Part shown: one piece after another, positions 46,981 through 61,319 of the stretch
Layout: each line of letters opens with the position of its first letter
Position numbering within the stretch: the stretch's first letter is position 1
Assembly (NCBI GenBank): GCA_963978545.1
Contig: OZ021724.1
Location: 95,091,792 to 95,155,791 of the forward strand
Direction of reading: 5' to 3'
DNA: 64,000 nucleotides
From: Linyphia triangularis
Taxonomy: Eukaryota; Arthropoda; Arachnida; Araneae; Linyphiidae
Notes under the pieces: generated by a model
What the model saw: the letters and a program-made list of their open reading frames with translations, nothing else
Database searches by the model: none
Told to the model about the DNA's origin: nothing
Translations under genes and position numbers: made by a program

Positions 46981-49900
46981 TATGTTTCAATATATATGGA
47001 CAAGACATTCCAACTAGTTCCGTGCTATTTAAGTGTTTCGAACGGACAGATACACATGTTGAGATCGAAGCGCTTCTATAATTTTAAAACGAGTTTTGTT
47101 ACCTTTGGATAAGCAACTTTAAAAATTAACAATAGATCAAAATATTTTAAGTAAAACTTAGCTATTCAACCGAAACTTTTGTAGTTTCGGCTTTAATTCG
47201 ATGTGAAAAAGAAAGCAACCCAATAAAATGTTGAATATCTGTAATCATACAATTGTTGTAATTAAAGAGTCGTTTAGAAAACTATTTTTATTTTAGGAAT
47301 TTTAATTATTTTTTAGACCTTATTTTTACATGGTATTAGTATTCCATACACAAAGTTTGATAAGGATTCTAAAAGTTTTCGGACTGCTTTAAACAGCACA
47401 GCGTCAGATTAAAATGTTAGCCCTGCATAAAACACAACCTACAAATTTTAATTTTTTTTAAATATTCATCGCCTTTAAGTACATACTGCCTCATGGAAGA
47501 AATATTATCCAATTGCGTTTCTTGCTAGAATTCAGGATTAAAAGATTTTCGAGAATCACAAGCTGGGTTGACAAAATCAGCATCAGTAGCAGCAGTAAGA
47601 CAAGAGGAAAGAAATTATACTAATCATCTTATCGGTCTAAATTTGTCAAATCTCTGTTAATTACGTCCTTATTACATTGTGAAGGAGAAACTATAAGCAT
47701 CGTTTAAGAGAATTTGCAAGAGCACAGATAATAAGAAGTTAAAAAAAAAAAACTATTCGATTAAGAGGATTACGATATGCTGAATCCAACAACTTAAGCT
47801 TTTCCAATTTCAACAATCCAAACTCCATTTCCAATTTCAAGAAGTATCTGCACATGCGTGTATGATATTCCGGGATTCCAGGTACAAATGTCCTTCATTT
47901 CAACTCTCAAAAAATTGTTGGTCATCAAATATAGGCGTACCCTTTTATCTCCTATCTAAAGTATTTGCATAAATTCTTAAGTGGGATTTACAGAATTGCA
48001 TTTAAACTCCATGCGAATACCATCTGCTTTCTTTGTGACCACAGCAACCAACGAAAATAATATTAAAACAATAAATGACGATGATAACAATAATAAAGTA
48101 TTGATTTATTTTACACAGACTTTGAGACAGAACTAATGGAGCAGCATTAAGTTAGAAGTCAGCATAAAATATTAGAAGGAGTGGGGACCAGGGCCTTATT
48201 ACTGAGTAACACCGTTAAGCCCAGGTGTATCCATAATATTTTGTGGAGCCTCCCCCTCCCCCAAATTTATTTTTCTTTGGTTCTTTTCCAATTGGTATGT
48301 TTTAAAATTATATATGCTAAATTATTTTGAGATAACACATCCTATTTAGATATTTAACTTTTTATGAGTACACAGTTTGAGTTATAACACTTCCGTACAA
48401 GAAAATCGCTGAAGTATTGATTTAATTGATGAATGCTTAATTACGCGAAAACAATAAAATGAAACATAGGAATTGATATTAATGCCTTTAATTTGTGCCA
48501 ATACTCCCTAAAATGCAGTTAACTTTTACAATAAGGTTTTAAATTATTTTACTACGTCAATTATTGATTTTATGCGTCAGCTGCAATACTGCAATAATTG
48601 CCCCCTCCCTCAAAGTCTTGATCGAGGCATGGCGAGGACTCATTATAACTGCCCATTGACACTGAATTATTTGTGAATGTTGGTAATCAAATAAGGGCAC
48701 ACCCTTTCATAATGTATCTGCAGTTCCAATTAAATATTTATAAATGGAGGTGTAAACGTTATTCGAAATACACCAACTACTGCCAACATTATGCTTCTCA
48801 TAAATATATCACAATACATATAAAATACGAAAAATTGAAAACTGATAAAATTTATAATTTTAAACGAAAATCGAAGTTTTACGATCTTTCAATTGATGTT
48901 TTAAAGCGTGAGGCATTTCGCCACAAATTGGTTTCCTTTCATCATCACCAAGCAGCTTTTTACGAGCTGCGAACACACGACACATATTCGATGCGTAGGC
49001 GGCGGAAAGGAGGCTCAAGAATATGGGTCAGTGCACCCCTGTGGAAGTAGCGAAGCGTTCGTGGTCAAGGACAAAATAACCTATTTTTCGCGATGAAAGA
49101 ACCAAAACGTCAATTTCTACTAGACATCACACTCTCCCAATCTTCGGAACTATTTCACACCTTCGTGCGTCCGGACAACAAAATGAATGCCGCTATGCAT
49201 GACACATTCAAAGGAAAAGCCTCACGTTGCAATCAAGTTTCCATCTCCTTTATTAATATGCCACAAAATGAAAACAAATGTGATAGGGTTTAGGTAAGTG
49301 TTGTTGAAGTACAGATACATTTGTTTGCCATGATAGAGACGGAATGTGCATTTAAGTTCCGAGAAAGGTAATTCAATGGCTTTTTGAGGGTTTTCGAAAA
49401 TCTGATTTTATTTTTTTAGGGAATCTGATTTGCCATATAATTACTACAGTGCCAAAAGGATAAAAAGAAAATGACGTCTTTAATTTAATTTGAGTATTCT
49501 AGGACTTAATTGTTTAAGAACGTTCAAACTGTTATTTTTTTTCTTTCACCAGTAATTCCTTTATCGATTGATTTCCTCTAAAACTTTATATTCTCCAGGA
49601 GCCTGATTTGTAAACAAAAACTGCAATCTTATTTAATTTTCACATTAAAGCGAAATAAAGAATAACACTGCTTACATTGTAACGTAACTGCAATTTTAGA
49701 GAAGCGCTTTGTAACTGGTTTGTGTAATCTTGAGTACCCATCAGTATTAGAAAATTTTCCCATCGTCTTATTTTTAAATAACCAAGGAGCAGTTCTTGAT
49801 CGCCATCCAGATTTCAAAATTTGTATTTTAAGAAAGATGAGCCGTGAAACTGCGCAGCTAAGTAGAGGATAACTAAGAGTAGAATCCTGAAATGGCTCAT

Positions 49901-52900
49901 ATGTGATTTTGTCGTTTGAAAATAAAATCCAGCGATTTTTGAACATTTGAATAAGAGTAATCTTCTGAACAAAAACAAAGAGGACAGATCTGTCTTGAGA
50001 AGTATATAGATTGAAAATCAAGAATGAAATTGTTCCTAGAGGCTATTTATATTAGTATCAAAGATTATAAAAATGGTAAACATAAAACAATGTATCTAAC
50101 CAACCCAATTTGCAGACAGGGAAAATCACAAATCAAAGGGAAGCGAAGTGAATAGCACAACTGTGTCGCGATGGTGAATTCCATTAATCTTATTCATGCC
50201 ACGCCTCTTACAAGCAGATCCGATTATAGTCTGGATATTTATATTTATACAATCCCAGAAACCACTGCGCCATGAAAAGAAAATTACCAGGATCGATGAC
50301 TGAAAGATTAAATCCAAACAATCCTCGAAGCATCCGATAAAGGCCAATTAATATACCACATGTACAGGTCAGGTGGCTTGTGAGTGATTGAGAACATTGT
50401 GTAGCATTGAAATCAATTGTGATTGCAAAAGTGTACTCAAATTTTTAATTAGTTACGAAATGATCCGCCATGATGTACTAGAACAGCATTTTCCAGATTC
50501 TAGATGTAGAACAGGATGCTAAGCCTTTGAAAATTACTAATCACAAGACAAGTAAAAATTTAAAAAAAAAGAAGAAGAAAAAAAAAGTAAATTGTCAGCG
50601 GTAATTGAAAAATGGTATAATCCATAGAAGTATTTTTAAATTAGGATTTTAAGTTGAAACATACAATCTAATATCTTTAAGATCCATAGCTTTTAAACCA
50701 TAATAGAAGTTTCGATGTCGAAATATACTTATTTGAGTTATCATAACCAACCATTTCAAAATAATGAGAATTACTGCATTAAACCATTTTTTTTTTTTTT
50801 TTTTTTTACATCAGTCATTCATTTGAAGTCATTACTGATATAACTCACCATAGGCAATAATCGCTTCTTCTTTTTAAATTAAAAAAAAAAAAAAATCCTC
50901 CGAATAATTGATAAAAATAAAGAATTGCAATTTATAAAGTATACGCAGGTTAGCAATTTTAATAGAATAACAATTTTTTTTAACTAAAAATTTTCAAACT
51001 AAATTCTTAACAATACTGAATAACTTAATCAAAGTAATTTTGAATAATAATAATAATTCAAAACAAAAGTAGTTAAGTAGTATAAACAATTTAGAAAAAT
51101 AATCAATTTAGAGGAGAGTACAAAAACTGAGAATTTATAAGAAATTAGAATAGGACAGGAACGTTAACCCTACGAAGTACAATTAAACATAATTGTTTAT
51201 ACAAAAGTTGATAAAATCAAATTTTTATAAAATTGCCCTTCTGACCACCATCAACAAACACATTTCCATGAAATGACTAAAAAATGTCGAAACTAGCATC
51301 CATCTAACTAATAAAAGTCGACAGTAGCATCCAACTATAAAACATGTCTTTCGAAAAAAAATGGCATTACATGAGACATGAGAAACACTGAAGTCGAGCT
51401 TTCTTCTAGTAGGTTGAATACAATCGCTTGAGTGGACAAAAAATACTGTTAACGACCATTTAACTCGCAGTGTGTCTGAGTCAGCGGTAGTCATAGGCGG
51501 TAGTCGATGCAACCGAAACTTCGGTTTTTCTCCCATTCGCAGGTAATCTTTATTCGATGTTGACGCTTGCCATTTCGGGCTTGCATTTGCGGTAACTGTT
51601 GACCGGAACGATCTGTGAAGTCATATCCACGTGGTCTTTGGGGGTTGGCCATTTTTCTGCCAACAAAAGAACTGCTAACCGTTATAAGAAGCGTTCTATT
51701 TACGCTGATTATGTTTCGTTAGTCCGAATGAATTTAGTTTTTTTTTTTGTTTTTTTTTAATCTTCCTTTCAGGAAGCGTTTCGATCTAATTATTAGATGA
51801 GGAGAATTTGTCTGTTGTAGAATGTTTGGTCAATTCTGCAGCCGTGATCATTGGCGAAATTCATCCTGCATAACAAAAATCTGTATCTGAAAGAAGCCAT
51901 GTATATTAAACATTTCAATATGCATTAATTAGAGATCATTTTTTTTATAATGTAAATCTATTAAATTTGACACGTGCAGAAGTACATTACCATAAAAATA
52001 AAATTATCCAAAACGCAACACAAAATGATTTACTTAGGAGAATTCTTTTTTCTGCAACGATGAAAAAATTTACTTTAGAATTTTTACGGGGTGAGTTGGG
52101 TGATATTCTCATTCATAAGTGCTTAGACAATCCAAACGCGCTAAAAATTAAAAAAAACAAAAACCTTAAACAAGACTATTTGAAATGTTTTTACAACGGA
52201 GTAAGCTCCATAACACTTGTCAAGAATTCTTGTAAACAGGTCAGACGTGAAGCGGTAAGAACAATGAGGAAGCAGCAAATAGTGAGAAAATGCTTACAAT
52301 ACGAGTGATATTCTCAAACTATTCTTATTAATTATTAACATAAGAAAGCAAGGGAATTGAATTTGAGAATCAACTGTACACATCGTCTAGACAAGTTTAC
52401 CTTATTCGCATTGGCAGCTAAACATGTAGGAGGTTATTGGTCCACAGATGTTCTTTTTCCGCTTTAAACAAAAGGAAAAGGAAGACGGCCGAAAAACGGA
52501 TTTGAACAAATATCCCCACGTAGAGTTTCGAATTCAACCGCTTTGTAGCATTGTCTCTGGAAATAGGATCACCTATTGTCCTATGAACAATTGTTGTGAG
52601 TATGGCAAACGTCAAAACTGTCTCTTACCATGTCACTTAACAAATCTCATTTGAGATTAAACCGATTTTGCAAAAAGGTTTGCAAGAAACAATCAGTAAC
52701 TAATACATTCAATTCCTGCTTTAGGCATAATTCCGATGCTAACTAAAGGAATATTTAAATTTAAAAGAGAGAGAGAGAGAAAGAAACCCTCAAGATTATT
52801 TTTTAGATGAAATTGAATCAGGATTGAAATCTTTTTATATACACCGATCAAAACAAATTTCAGAAAAAGAAAAAACTTTAAACAGCGTTGAACTTTTTCC

Positions 52901-55900
52901 TTTTTTCTAACTTTCTATTTGATGTATAAGTTGTTATGATGATGCCGTGAAAGATTATTTTCTTTCACATCAAACAACTTCTTAATATTATTGTAAATAT
53001 ATAAGGTATCCGATTTGAATGGACTATTTAAGGACGCAATTAACACACCCGGATATATCGGTAACTGAATAAGAAATCAAAAATCCACATCAAACTAACA
53101 AAATGTATAGTATTTTTTTTATCAAAAAAAAAAGTTTTGTTACTAACCTTCTTGATTATTTTCATATTAGATACGTTGCTAACCTATTTCAAATTTAAAA
53201 CAAGAGGCGAAAGATAGAACGGTGAACTTCGTGAATCTTAGGGACGTTTTAGGAAAATTAACACGATTTCGCAGCCCGAAGGCAAACTAAAAAACAAGTC
53301 AGCTGCTTACAATTCACAAAAAGAATTCAACATTTGTACAGTTCTAGACTAAAAAGTTTAAGAGCGGATGGATATAACCATATCCTTTTTCTTCAGATGA
53401 ACAGCTTTTCAACCTCAACAAGAAAAGTCAGAGCTCGGGTCATAAAAAAGGTTAATGAAACTGCCGAGCCGTGACGTGAGTGACGGGCAAGAAACGCAGG
53501 CCAATTATTTTAGATAGAAGGCAAAAGAACCCTACGAACCACCGGGAACTTTCCTCAAAATTGAAAGTTTTTACTCATTCTTCCGTGAATATTCAATATC
53601 GGTGAAACTATTGCCTGTAGTGAGGCCGTGTCTCTGATCACGTTTTGTAGAAAGAACCAATCTGGAGAGTGGAGAACATTTCTTCGTTCATAGTTTCATC
53701 AACTAAAAGGAATTGAATATAGGTGCTGGAATATCTGTTGAGAGAATATTCGTTTTTCTAAGAAATCAATTACTATACTAGAGGACAGGATGAAGTGAGC
53801 TCACTGAATATGTTGTAGGAACCGGTTCCTCTTTGTAAAGCGTTGAGTGATTTGAGTTGATTTATTGATTGAAATTTTAACAACGAAAATTTCCAGTAGT
53901 GAAGAATGGAGAATACGTGTGACGATGTCACAGCCAATTCCTTTGAGCGAGAATAAATGAAGCACACATTCTGATGGCTATTGGAAAACGTGTTATAATT
54001 GGTCACAAGCACGTCGCAAGTGTTGATATTCGATGCAATCCCATGAATAACGCTGTTCATAGGGTCCATTGAAGAAATTGGCAGTTGGAGGTTTCAACAA
54101 ATCAAAGATTGGCCTCTGCTACGCATTTCTTTCGAAGAACCATTTTATTAGACGTCTTACATTGTATGACAACTGCTACCACCATCAAGTTCTTCCTATA
54201 ACGTATTGCAAAGTAGATTTAAATTATCTAAATACATTAAAGTATTTGTTCCCCATTGATTCCACAAAATTTTAAGTTCAACCAACAACAATGGACAATT
54301 CCCGCATTTTTTTATTCAATTCTAAATGTTCCGAAAAGGCCATAAACATAAAATTTCTGCTCAATCGCCTTTTCTTTTTTTTAGTTTGCGATCAAAATTA
54401 CCTTGTTAGAGGTTGGCGAGAAAACGACTTATTTCGTTGACGTTGAACGTGGCGTAAAGAGATCTCAAACATCTTGTCTTGAAATGCAGCAGCGGAAACC
54501 AGATTTGCAAGTTTCTCGCAAATCACGCCAACCTGTAAGGAATGTGGCAATGGTCTACCAACGCCAACTTTTTTAACGATAACTATTTGGCAGAAACCTC
54601 ATGATAACTATAGAAACGCAGGGACCTCTTTACGTCACGAATTTTGTTGACTGTTTTGATCGGACTGGTTTTGAAACATTTTCTTTTCTTAAAATTTAAA
54701 TAACAAATTTTTTAAAAAAACTTTTGTTTAAATATTTGGAGTTAGAAAGAAATTCTTCATAAATATATACTAATTTCACTCGTTTTTAAAAAATGCTGGA
54801 ATTGTCCATTGTGGATTGGTTTTTTACTAACAACGAATTATATTATCCCTTATAACAGCAAAAGCATTATTAGATTACAGAAAAAATAAACTTAACAAAA
54901 ATAAATTAGCGTTACAAAATTTACAAATTATTAGTGAGTAAATAAAAATTCGATAAAAAGAATCTTCACTGTCTCCTGTTGCACCTGGTACTAGTAAATG
55001 TTAGCAAAAAAGTTTAAGCGCCACTGCAGTTCCTACAGTTTCCAATTTCTGACAATATATTCTAACAAAAGTACTCTTATAATAAAGTTTGATGGTGATT
55101 TATGATCGAAATTATTGAAATATTTTTGCGAACACAAAAGAATAAACCAACAAACACTACTTCCCACTTTAACTTGGCTGAAGACAGTAGCAAAAAAATA
55201 TATTTTGAACTTCGTAGTAAAATGTTCTGTGTTAACAATGCTTCTACCAAAGGCCATATAATTGAACAGAAGCTAGTTGCATCGAGATGATCGTTCATCA
55301 CGCTTCTCGATTCGTCCTAATGGCGTGAAGCCCAGCAGGGATTTATGGTCTACGTCTACCTTGTCCGTTGTTCGCTTTCTTTTATTTGCTCTTGGGCTGT
55401 CCTATTTTTCATTTTTATTCCTCTTCTCTCTCATCTTCCCTGCAGCATCGCTTCAGTAACAATCAATTCAACAAAAAGTTTCTTCTAAGGCTGTGCCAGT
55501 CTGGAGTTAAGTCAAGTCAATTGGAAAGATTCTATTTCTTTTAGTTTGGTGCCCACACTGGATTTAACTAGCCCGAAGTGGTTTTCAATCATATTTAATT
55601 GGGGAATAAATTGGGAAAGTTTCATTTCATGGCGGTTCAATGAGATTTGACATTTTAGAAATGTACTATCAATTGTACGAAAGAATTCGAAAGAAAGATG
55701 AACTTTATGACTTTTGATAATTAATTAAACGCAACAAAAGAATATTCTACTAAAGTTATTAGCACAACATTTTTTTTCCGAGTAAAAATAATGATAAAAA
55801 CTAAAGGGTTTAAATTTGGTGTTGCAAAACTATTTTACATTTTCTTTTAAGTATTGCTAATAAAGTAAAATCAACACTTAATCAAATCCTCGAGAGTTCA

Positions 55901-57383
55901 ATTTTTTATTTTTACATTTTATCAGGTCGACTGGAATATTCCAAAATAATTTTCAAAACCTTTGACCCCAAAAGAAATAGTCTCCAAACATTTGTCTCAA
56001 AATGACCAAAAACAATTTATCGCAATTATTTAAAATTTATGAGAGGGTGTAGATAAATAAAATACTGTCAATAAGCAATGTGGAAGCTCCGTGCAATAAC
56101 AAAGGTTTTGAATTTGATTTTTCATAAATCGAAGTCTTTTAAGTTCTTTGTAAACCATTATTTTTAAATATTGTACGATTTCAAATTTTACAATTGAGAA
56201 TATATCATCAAAAACCACACTCGAAAAAATACTTTCTCAGGTACAACTTTTGCGAAATTTCGAACGTAACTGGTACGCGTTCACGACTAATTGAAAAGAA
56301 ATAAAATTGCAAAAATCAATCAGAAAGAAGGAACAAATCCAAAAACCTTGAAAATCATCCTTACGTGTCCCTTCTTGTTTCTTGATAAAAAGGCAGTTCC
56401 CAAAAACCTCAGAATAACAAAACTCACGCAAGGGGACATCAAAATGAATAATGCATGACCAAGATCAAATGTTTTTCAAGATGCGGCATTTTATATGGCT
56501 GTAGGAGAAACTTGAGGAAAGGAAGATATTGAATGTCTGAATCCTACGAAAGTTAAACCATTATGTCTATTTCTGGAGATAAAAAGATAAAGTTTTTTTT
56601 TAACGTGTCTCTTTTTTCAATAAATGTTTAACAAATGAAATGATACAGTGAATAAAATTTACAAATGTCTCTCGGGATGTAGAGCTCGCCCCCCGTAGGA
56701 ATACACAGTTCAAAAGTAGCTTTCCGGAGTTATTATTAGCAAGTTGGTATATATTACTAGAAATAACTATCAGAATATTTTGTGACCTTTTAGAGATATT
56801 GACTGTTTATTGTGTTTCTTGTTTCCAAAAAACTAAATGTTACTAAATTAGCAATCAAGGACAGTAAAATTAACATTTAAAGTTAAAAAGTATAAATTTT
56901 TACTGAAAAAATAATACCATAAGAGTAGATTTTTTTTTTTTTTTTTTTAATAGAATAAGGCAATAATGAGCTATCCCGAAAATAATCAATATCATTTACA
57001 ATTTTTGCAACATTTGTTCTAATTTCGGAACATTTTTACTAAATGTGCAATGTCTCATATCAAGAGTGTCGACATATAATTATCATTTAAATTTAAGGCA
57101 ACTTTCACATGAATGAAACTCTCAACGAAAAAGACACACGATCCTAGGAAGATTAACGATCACGCTAAGATCATACAAACTTAATAACTTTCTCGGAGTA
57201 CTTTTTATTCCAAACATTCTCTTCCACAATTAGCTCAAGATTTCCACCTTAAATCACCAAAATATGACTGTAAGATACGAAGAGGAATTCCTAGAGGAAA
57301 TCAAAATCGCCGATGATGTTTCTTTTGACCACCTCATGGTCACGCAAACGCAATTTCCGGCCAGGAGAAAGGAATGTCATTAC
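46981..57383. other. No gene recognised
   Basis: AT-rich. Open frames at 48673-49050 (+), 49093-49293 (+), 51967-52308 (+, 113 codons, Lys/Arg-rich) and 53773-54069 (-) have no family resemblance I can name, and most lack convincing splice context. A GC-richer patch occurs at 53440-53560. CAGGGCCTTATTA at about 48192 resembles a hAT end without a partner. Confidence 0.4.
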
Positions 57384-57546
57384 CTGGAACCGCAAGTACC
57401 AAGCTTGCGATAGTAAGTGGCGTAAGTTCCTTTGCCAAAGATTTAAACACAATGCTATCATCCATAACTTCCACTTGCTCATCGGTATGAAGGGAGGCAT
57501 TTAATGATAGGATACTAGCCGCCGCGCCTTCTAGATTTCTTACCAA
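57384..57546 (-). CDS. Isolated coding-like exon, unidentified protein
   Basis: Good acceptor (CATCTCTCTTTCATAG) and donor (CCAG|GTAATG) enclose 163 bases with an open frame, in phase 0 and out phase 1. It encodes LVRNLEGAAASILSLNASLH, TDEQVEVMDDSIVFKSLAKE and LTPLTIASLVLAVP. The composition (Leu, Ala, Ser, Asp/Glu) and higher GC than the flanks look like a real helical protein segment. I do not recognise the family. No partner exons were found within several kilobases on the minus strand. It may belong to a large-intron gene extending past the right edge, or be a fragment. Confidence 0.45.
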
Positions 57547-58234
57547 CTATGAAAGAGAGATGTAAAACTGAATCATTGGAATTGCCTTATTTACCGTATA
57601 ATGGTAGGTTAGGGATGAGATGAGGCCGAAAGAGAGTTGCGGAGTTTTAAGTGATGTTCTTGGGTGGTTAAGTGGTTAATTCATTGCGTCGGAAAATATC
57701 CTTAGATACCATTATATTTCGCTAAAGTTGTTTTACATTTTATTGAAGAAAAAATAATCCTGAAAGTTCGACAGTGATCGAAAACAGGTTTGGATCTTAT
57801 CAATTCAGGATAGGAAACTTAAAGAAGTTGAAAATAGTGCAAGTTCTGATTACAGTTCAAACAAGATGTGACTTAAAAAGTTAATTAAATAATCATTTAT
57901 ATCAAAATTTCATTTTGAGGTTTTCAGGGCACTGCAATATTTGAAATTTTATCTACAAAATGGTATGATTTGGTGGATAATGAGGAAAATCCATTAGGAA
58001 TATTTTTATAAAGTTTTTTGGGGGAAAACATCACGCTAAAGCCCACATTTTTATGGTTTAAACGCTGTTTTCCTGAAATGCTATTTTTCTATACAAATGT
58101 AACTTTTTCTCAGAATGTACTGAATATTTTTGTTTTCAAACTTTTAACCTGATATTTAGCAATTTTCACTTAGAATGGAGTTCAAAGTTACAGTAAAAAG
58201 AAAACTCCTTGTTTAGCAGCTATTTGTTTAGTCC

Positions 58235-58553
58235 AGTGATTCTCAACCACTGTGCTGCGGCACTTTTGTGTGCCGCCAAATTCTTAAAGTGTGCCGCCAA
58301 ATTTTAGAAATGTATATTTGTAATTAATCCCTTAATAAACGTACTGTTGTTTTTGTAGTACATATTGTATTATTTTATTTTACATTCCCAATTTTTATCA
58401 TAAACTATTTTACACAATGTATAATAGGTGTATTACAGTGTATTATAGGTAGGTAAAGTGAACAACTTTTAAACTTATCTTTTCCTTTGTGTGCCGCCAA
58501 ATTTTGAAATCGTTAAAAGTGTGCCGCGACATAAAAAACGTTGAGAATCACTG
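58235..58553. mobile_element. hAT MITE with perfect TIR and 8 bp target duplication
   Basis: 319 bases. CAGTGATTCTCAAC at the left and GTTGAGAATCACTG at the right are perfect inverted repeats. The 8-base GTTTAGTC flanks it at 58227-58234 and 58554-58561. The subterminal motif GTGTGCCGCCAAATT occurs at 58269, 58289 and 58489, with a shorter form at 58519. No coding content. Confidence 0.92.
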
Positions 58554-58561
58554 GTTTAGTC

Positions 58562-60182
58562 GATAGTTGAGCACATAAAAGTACGATTTCTAGATGTGAT
58601 TTTATGCTTCAACAAAAAAAAAAACTTTTGTTATAATTTAATCGTTCCTTAAAATTATTGAGTAACTAAAAAACCACTCCTACTACCCTAATGCAGGTAT
58701 CTTTCATGCTAATATTTGGCACATTAAAGGATATCAAGAATGATATCACTAATAAAATTTTTAAACACCATAAAAATGATTAGCAATTAAAGGGTAAAAC
58801 TAGCTTTCAATTAAGAATTGGGAAATTTCGTTTTTGATAGAAATCGAGGAAGAACTCTCCAATTATTCAATTATTTTTCTTTCATCCGCCACCTTCCTCG
58901 CATTTAAGTGCCGGAGATTTGATTACAAAGCGTAGCGTGCAAAGCGGCACACTTAATTGGCGAAAGGAGGTGAAAACAAAACCGAAAAAAGATCAAAGCA
59001 GCTGCCAAATCTTCCGAGGATGGACTTTTTCGAGGTTAATCGGTCAGCAAGAAGGGGAAAAATAAACTGACCGGTGCTGAAAACCTGTGTGTTATTCATA
59101 TCATCTTTCATAATGGAGATGGATGCGATCTTAGAGCATGCAATCGAGAAGCTCCCGAGGTGGTTGCCCCCTGGAAGGACGATGTTGCTGACACAGAATT
59201 TAAAATGTCATTAGTATAGTTTAAATACTACCATACAGTTAGTAGAATATTCAAAAGTTCTCCTGTAACAAGCATGACCTATAAAAATCTTAATCTTTCA
59301 GTTATATGAATGTAAATTAAGGAGTAACTAAATGGAGCAAATTGATAGTTTGTAAATGTTGATAAGACAGAAGATTCGATACTGGATGGTAATTCACGTA
59401 ATACACTAAAATAAAAATTATTAGGATGTACTGCATAATAAATTGGGTTAACAAATGTTAGCTGCTTTTCTAATCTCCTTTGCTATTCTGATTGTATCAC
59501 TGAAAAAGATTTTGATTTAACTCATGAACCAATTTCTAAGGCTGCTTAAAAACCGCTTTTAAGATATATCTGGTCATCATCAAGTAAAAAAGCTTAAAAT
59601 ACAATAACCTTTACTAAATGACTAATGCAAGTTTTCATGTTATTTGACGACGATACAAAATTTCGAAACAGATGCGAACAAGGGTGATAGTTTTAAAGCA
59701 TTTCGTAATGAAAGTTTACTTTTCCTTAAGCAATGGGTATTTTGCACATCAGCAGTGGTGAGAAGCAACTTCGATGTAAACGGGAATAGATCCTTCTACA
59801 ACCAAACTTCACAAAAATCTTTAGCTGGATCATCAAATACAACATTTCATTCAAAATAATATCACTAAACACGACCCATCTTCACCATAGAAGGTGTTTG
59901 ATAGTTGCAGTGTTATTAACATTAACAAGCATTAGAGCAAGATTCATTACTGTAAGATTCTACTTTGCCATTCTGGTTTAATTCTGCGACGAAGGAACAG
60001 ACCACAGACTCAGATCAATCGATAACTGCAGACATGAACTTTCTCACAACTTACAGGAAATGCAAATAGCGCATTTAAATATCTCCGTTATTCCTGCGAC
60101 GTTTGATCTTGAACAATGGGCAATCATTAAATGGAACCCTTTCTATCAGAAATTATTAGAATGTGAAGATGTCGGGATTTTT
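58562..60182. other. No gene recognised; GC-richer patch
   Basis: Mostly AT-rich. A GC-richer patch at 58880-59190 contains a short frame from ATG at 59113 (MEMDAILEHAIEKLPRWLPP, then 14 more residues to a stop). No donor is convincing and no family match. Confidence 0.35.
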
Positions 60183-60320
60183 TTTTTTAGTAGTTTTTAG
60201 ACGGATTAAATGTTTTTAAAAGTGGGAGGATGGATTTCAGTGGTTTTAGAAGAGGGGAAACGCATAGATATTTTCTTGAAAACGGTGGGGGGCGGAGTCT
60301 ACCCAAACTTCTAGCACTGC
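60183..60320. repeat. Dispersed repeat, copy B
   Basis: Partner of 30283-30420 in the same orientation, from TTTTTTTAGTAGTTTTTAGA to TTCTAGCAC. Confidence 0.65.
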
Positions 60321-61319
60321 TGAAGCAAAGTATTATATTTGAAGAACAGTGTTTTGTCTTATAGTGGTTATAGCTTATAGCTTTTAAAAAAAAAGCAACA
60401 TCAAAATTTATAATAATAATTTTTTTTTCGCACTGCTTAAATATGAAATAATTAATAAATATAAAATAAATTTTGTTTATATCAATGACGTTCTAATGGG
60501 ACACACGTGTTTCGGGACAAATGTCACCAAGCCTTCAAAGTAATAGCAATAAAATTATCGTCACACAGCCATTAAATTAATTTACTTTCAGCTAGTTGGA
60601 CCATAAAAAGGACAACGATGTCACGATGTTGTACGGATGAATGCTTTATTTTTATAGCTAATATTACACTCATAAAGTGTTTAGAATTAATTAGGAGTAA
60701 AGAGGTAACACACAGATCGTCGAGATTTCTTTTTCAAGATGATTAAGGGCTTTTCCTAATACGCAGGACCTAATTTCTGCACGGGTGCACATGACACCTG
60801 GCCTAGGATTATTATCTTTAGGGGCCCACTATTAGTTATTAACTTTTTAGCACTACACTGGTGAAGAGAAAAGTCTTTACCGTGTTATGTTCGAGGTCAA
60901 CATTTCCAAGTAAAACTACAAAAACTACAGATATGAGCAAGCCCGTACCCAGGATTTTTTTGGGGGAAGGGTTCTTTGGAATGAATGAGAATCTGAAAAG
61001 GGGGTCGGGGACGGAGCTATGGAATATAATACAATTTCTCAACATTCTACATAACTTACTATTTTTATATAAACATTAGAGCCCCCCCCCCCCCCTCGAC
61101 TCATCACCTTTCTTTTTCTCTCATATACATGCAACAGTATGACTAATTTAAATATTACACATAATAAACTGGTTAATATATAATAATAAACTCGTTAATA
61201 CATAATAATAAACTCGTTAATACATAATAATAATATTAAATATAATAATCTGGTTATAAATTAATAATGCAGTTATTGTACAAAATAGCAATTTATTATG
61301 TTTAATATCCAAATTAGTC
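60321..61319. other. No gene recognised
   Basis: AT-rich. It contains AGCAAGCCCGTACCCAGGAT followed by a G-rich stretch (60941-60970) that looks like a transposon terminus, a C run at about 61083, and the 22 bp repeat. Confidence 0.45.
61161..61223. repeat. 22 bp tandem repeat, three copies
   Basis: ATAATAATAAACTCGTTAAT plus AC repeats exactly at 61180-61201 and 61202-61223, with a diverged copy from 61161. Confidence 0.85.

Noticed and set aside
51967..52308. 113-codon plus-strand open frame
   Set aside because: No recognised motif, no clear splice or promoter context, and frames of this length are expected by chance in 64 kb; not called as a gene.
53773..54069. 98-codon minus-strand open frame as a terminal exon for the 57.4 kb exon
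   Set aside because: No family match and no convincing acceptor at its start; the link would be speculation.
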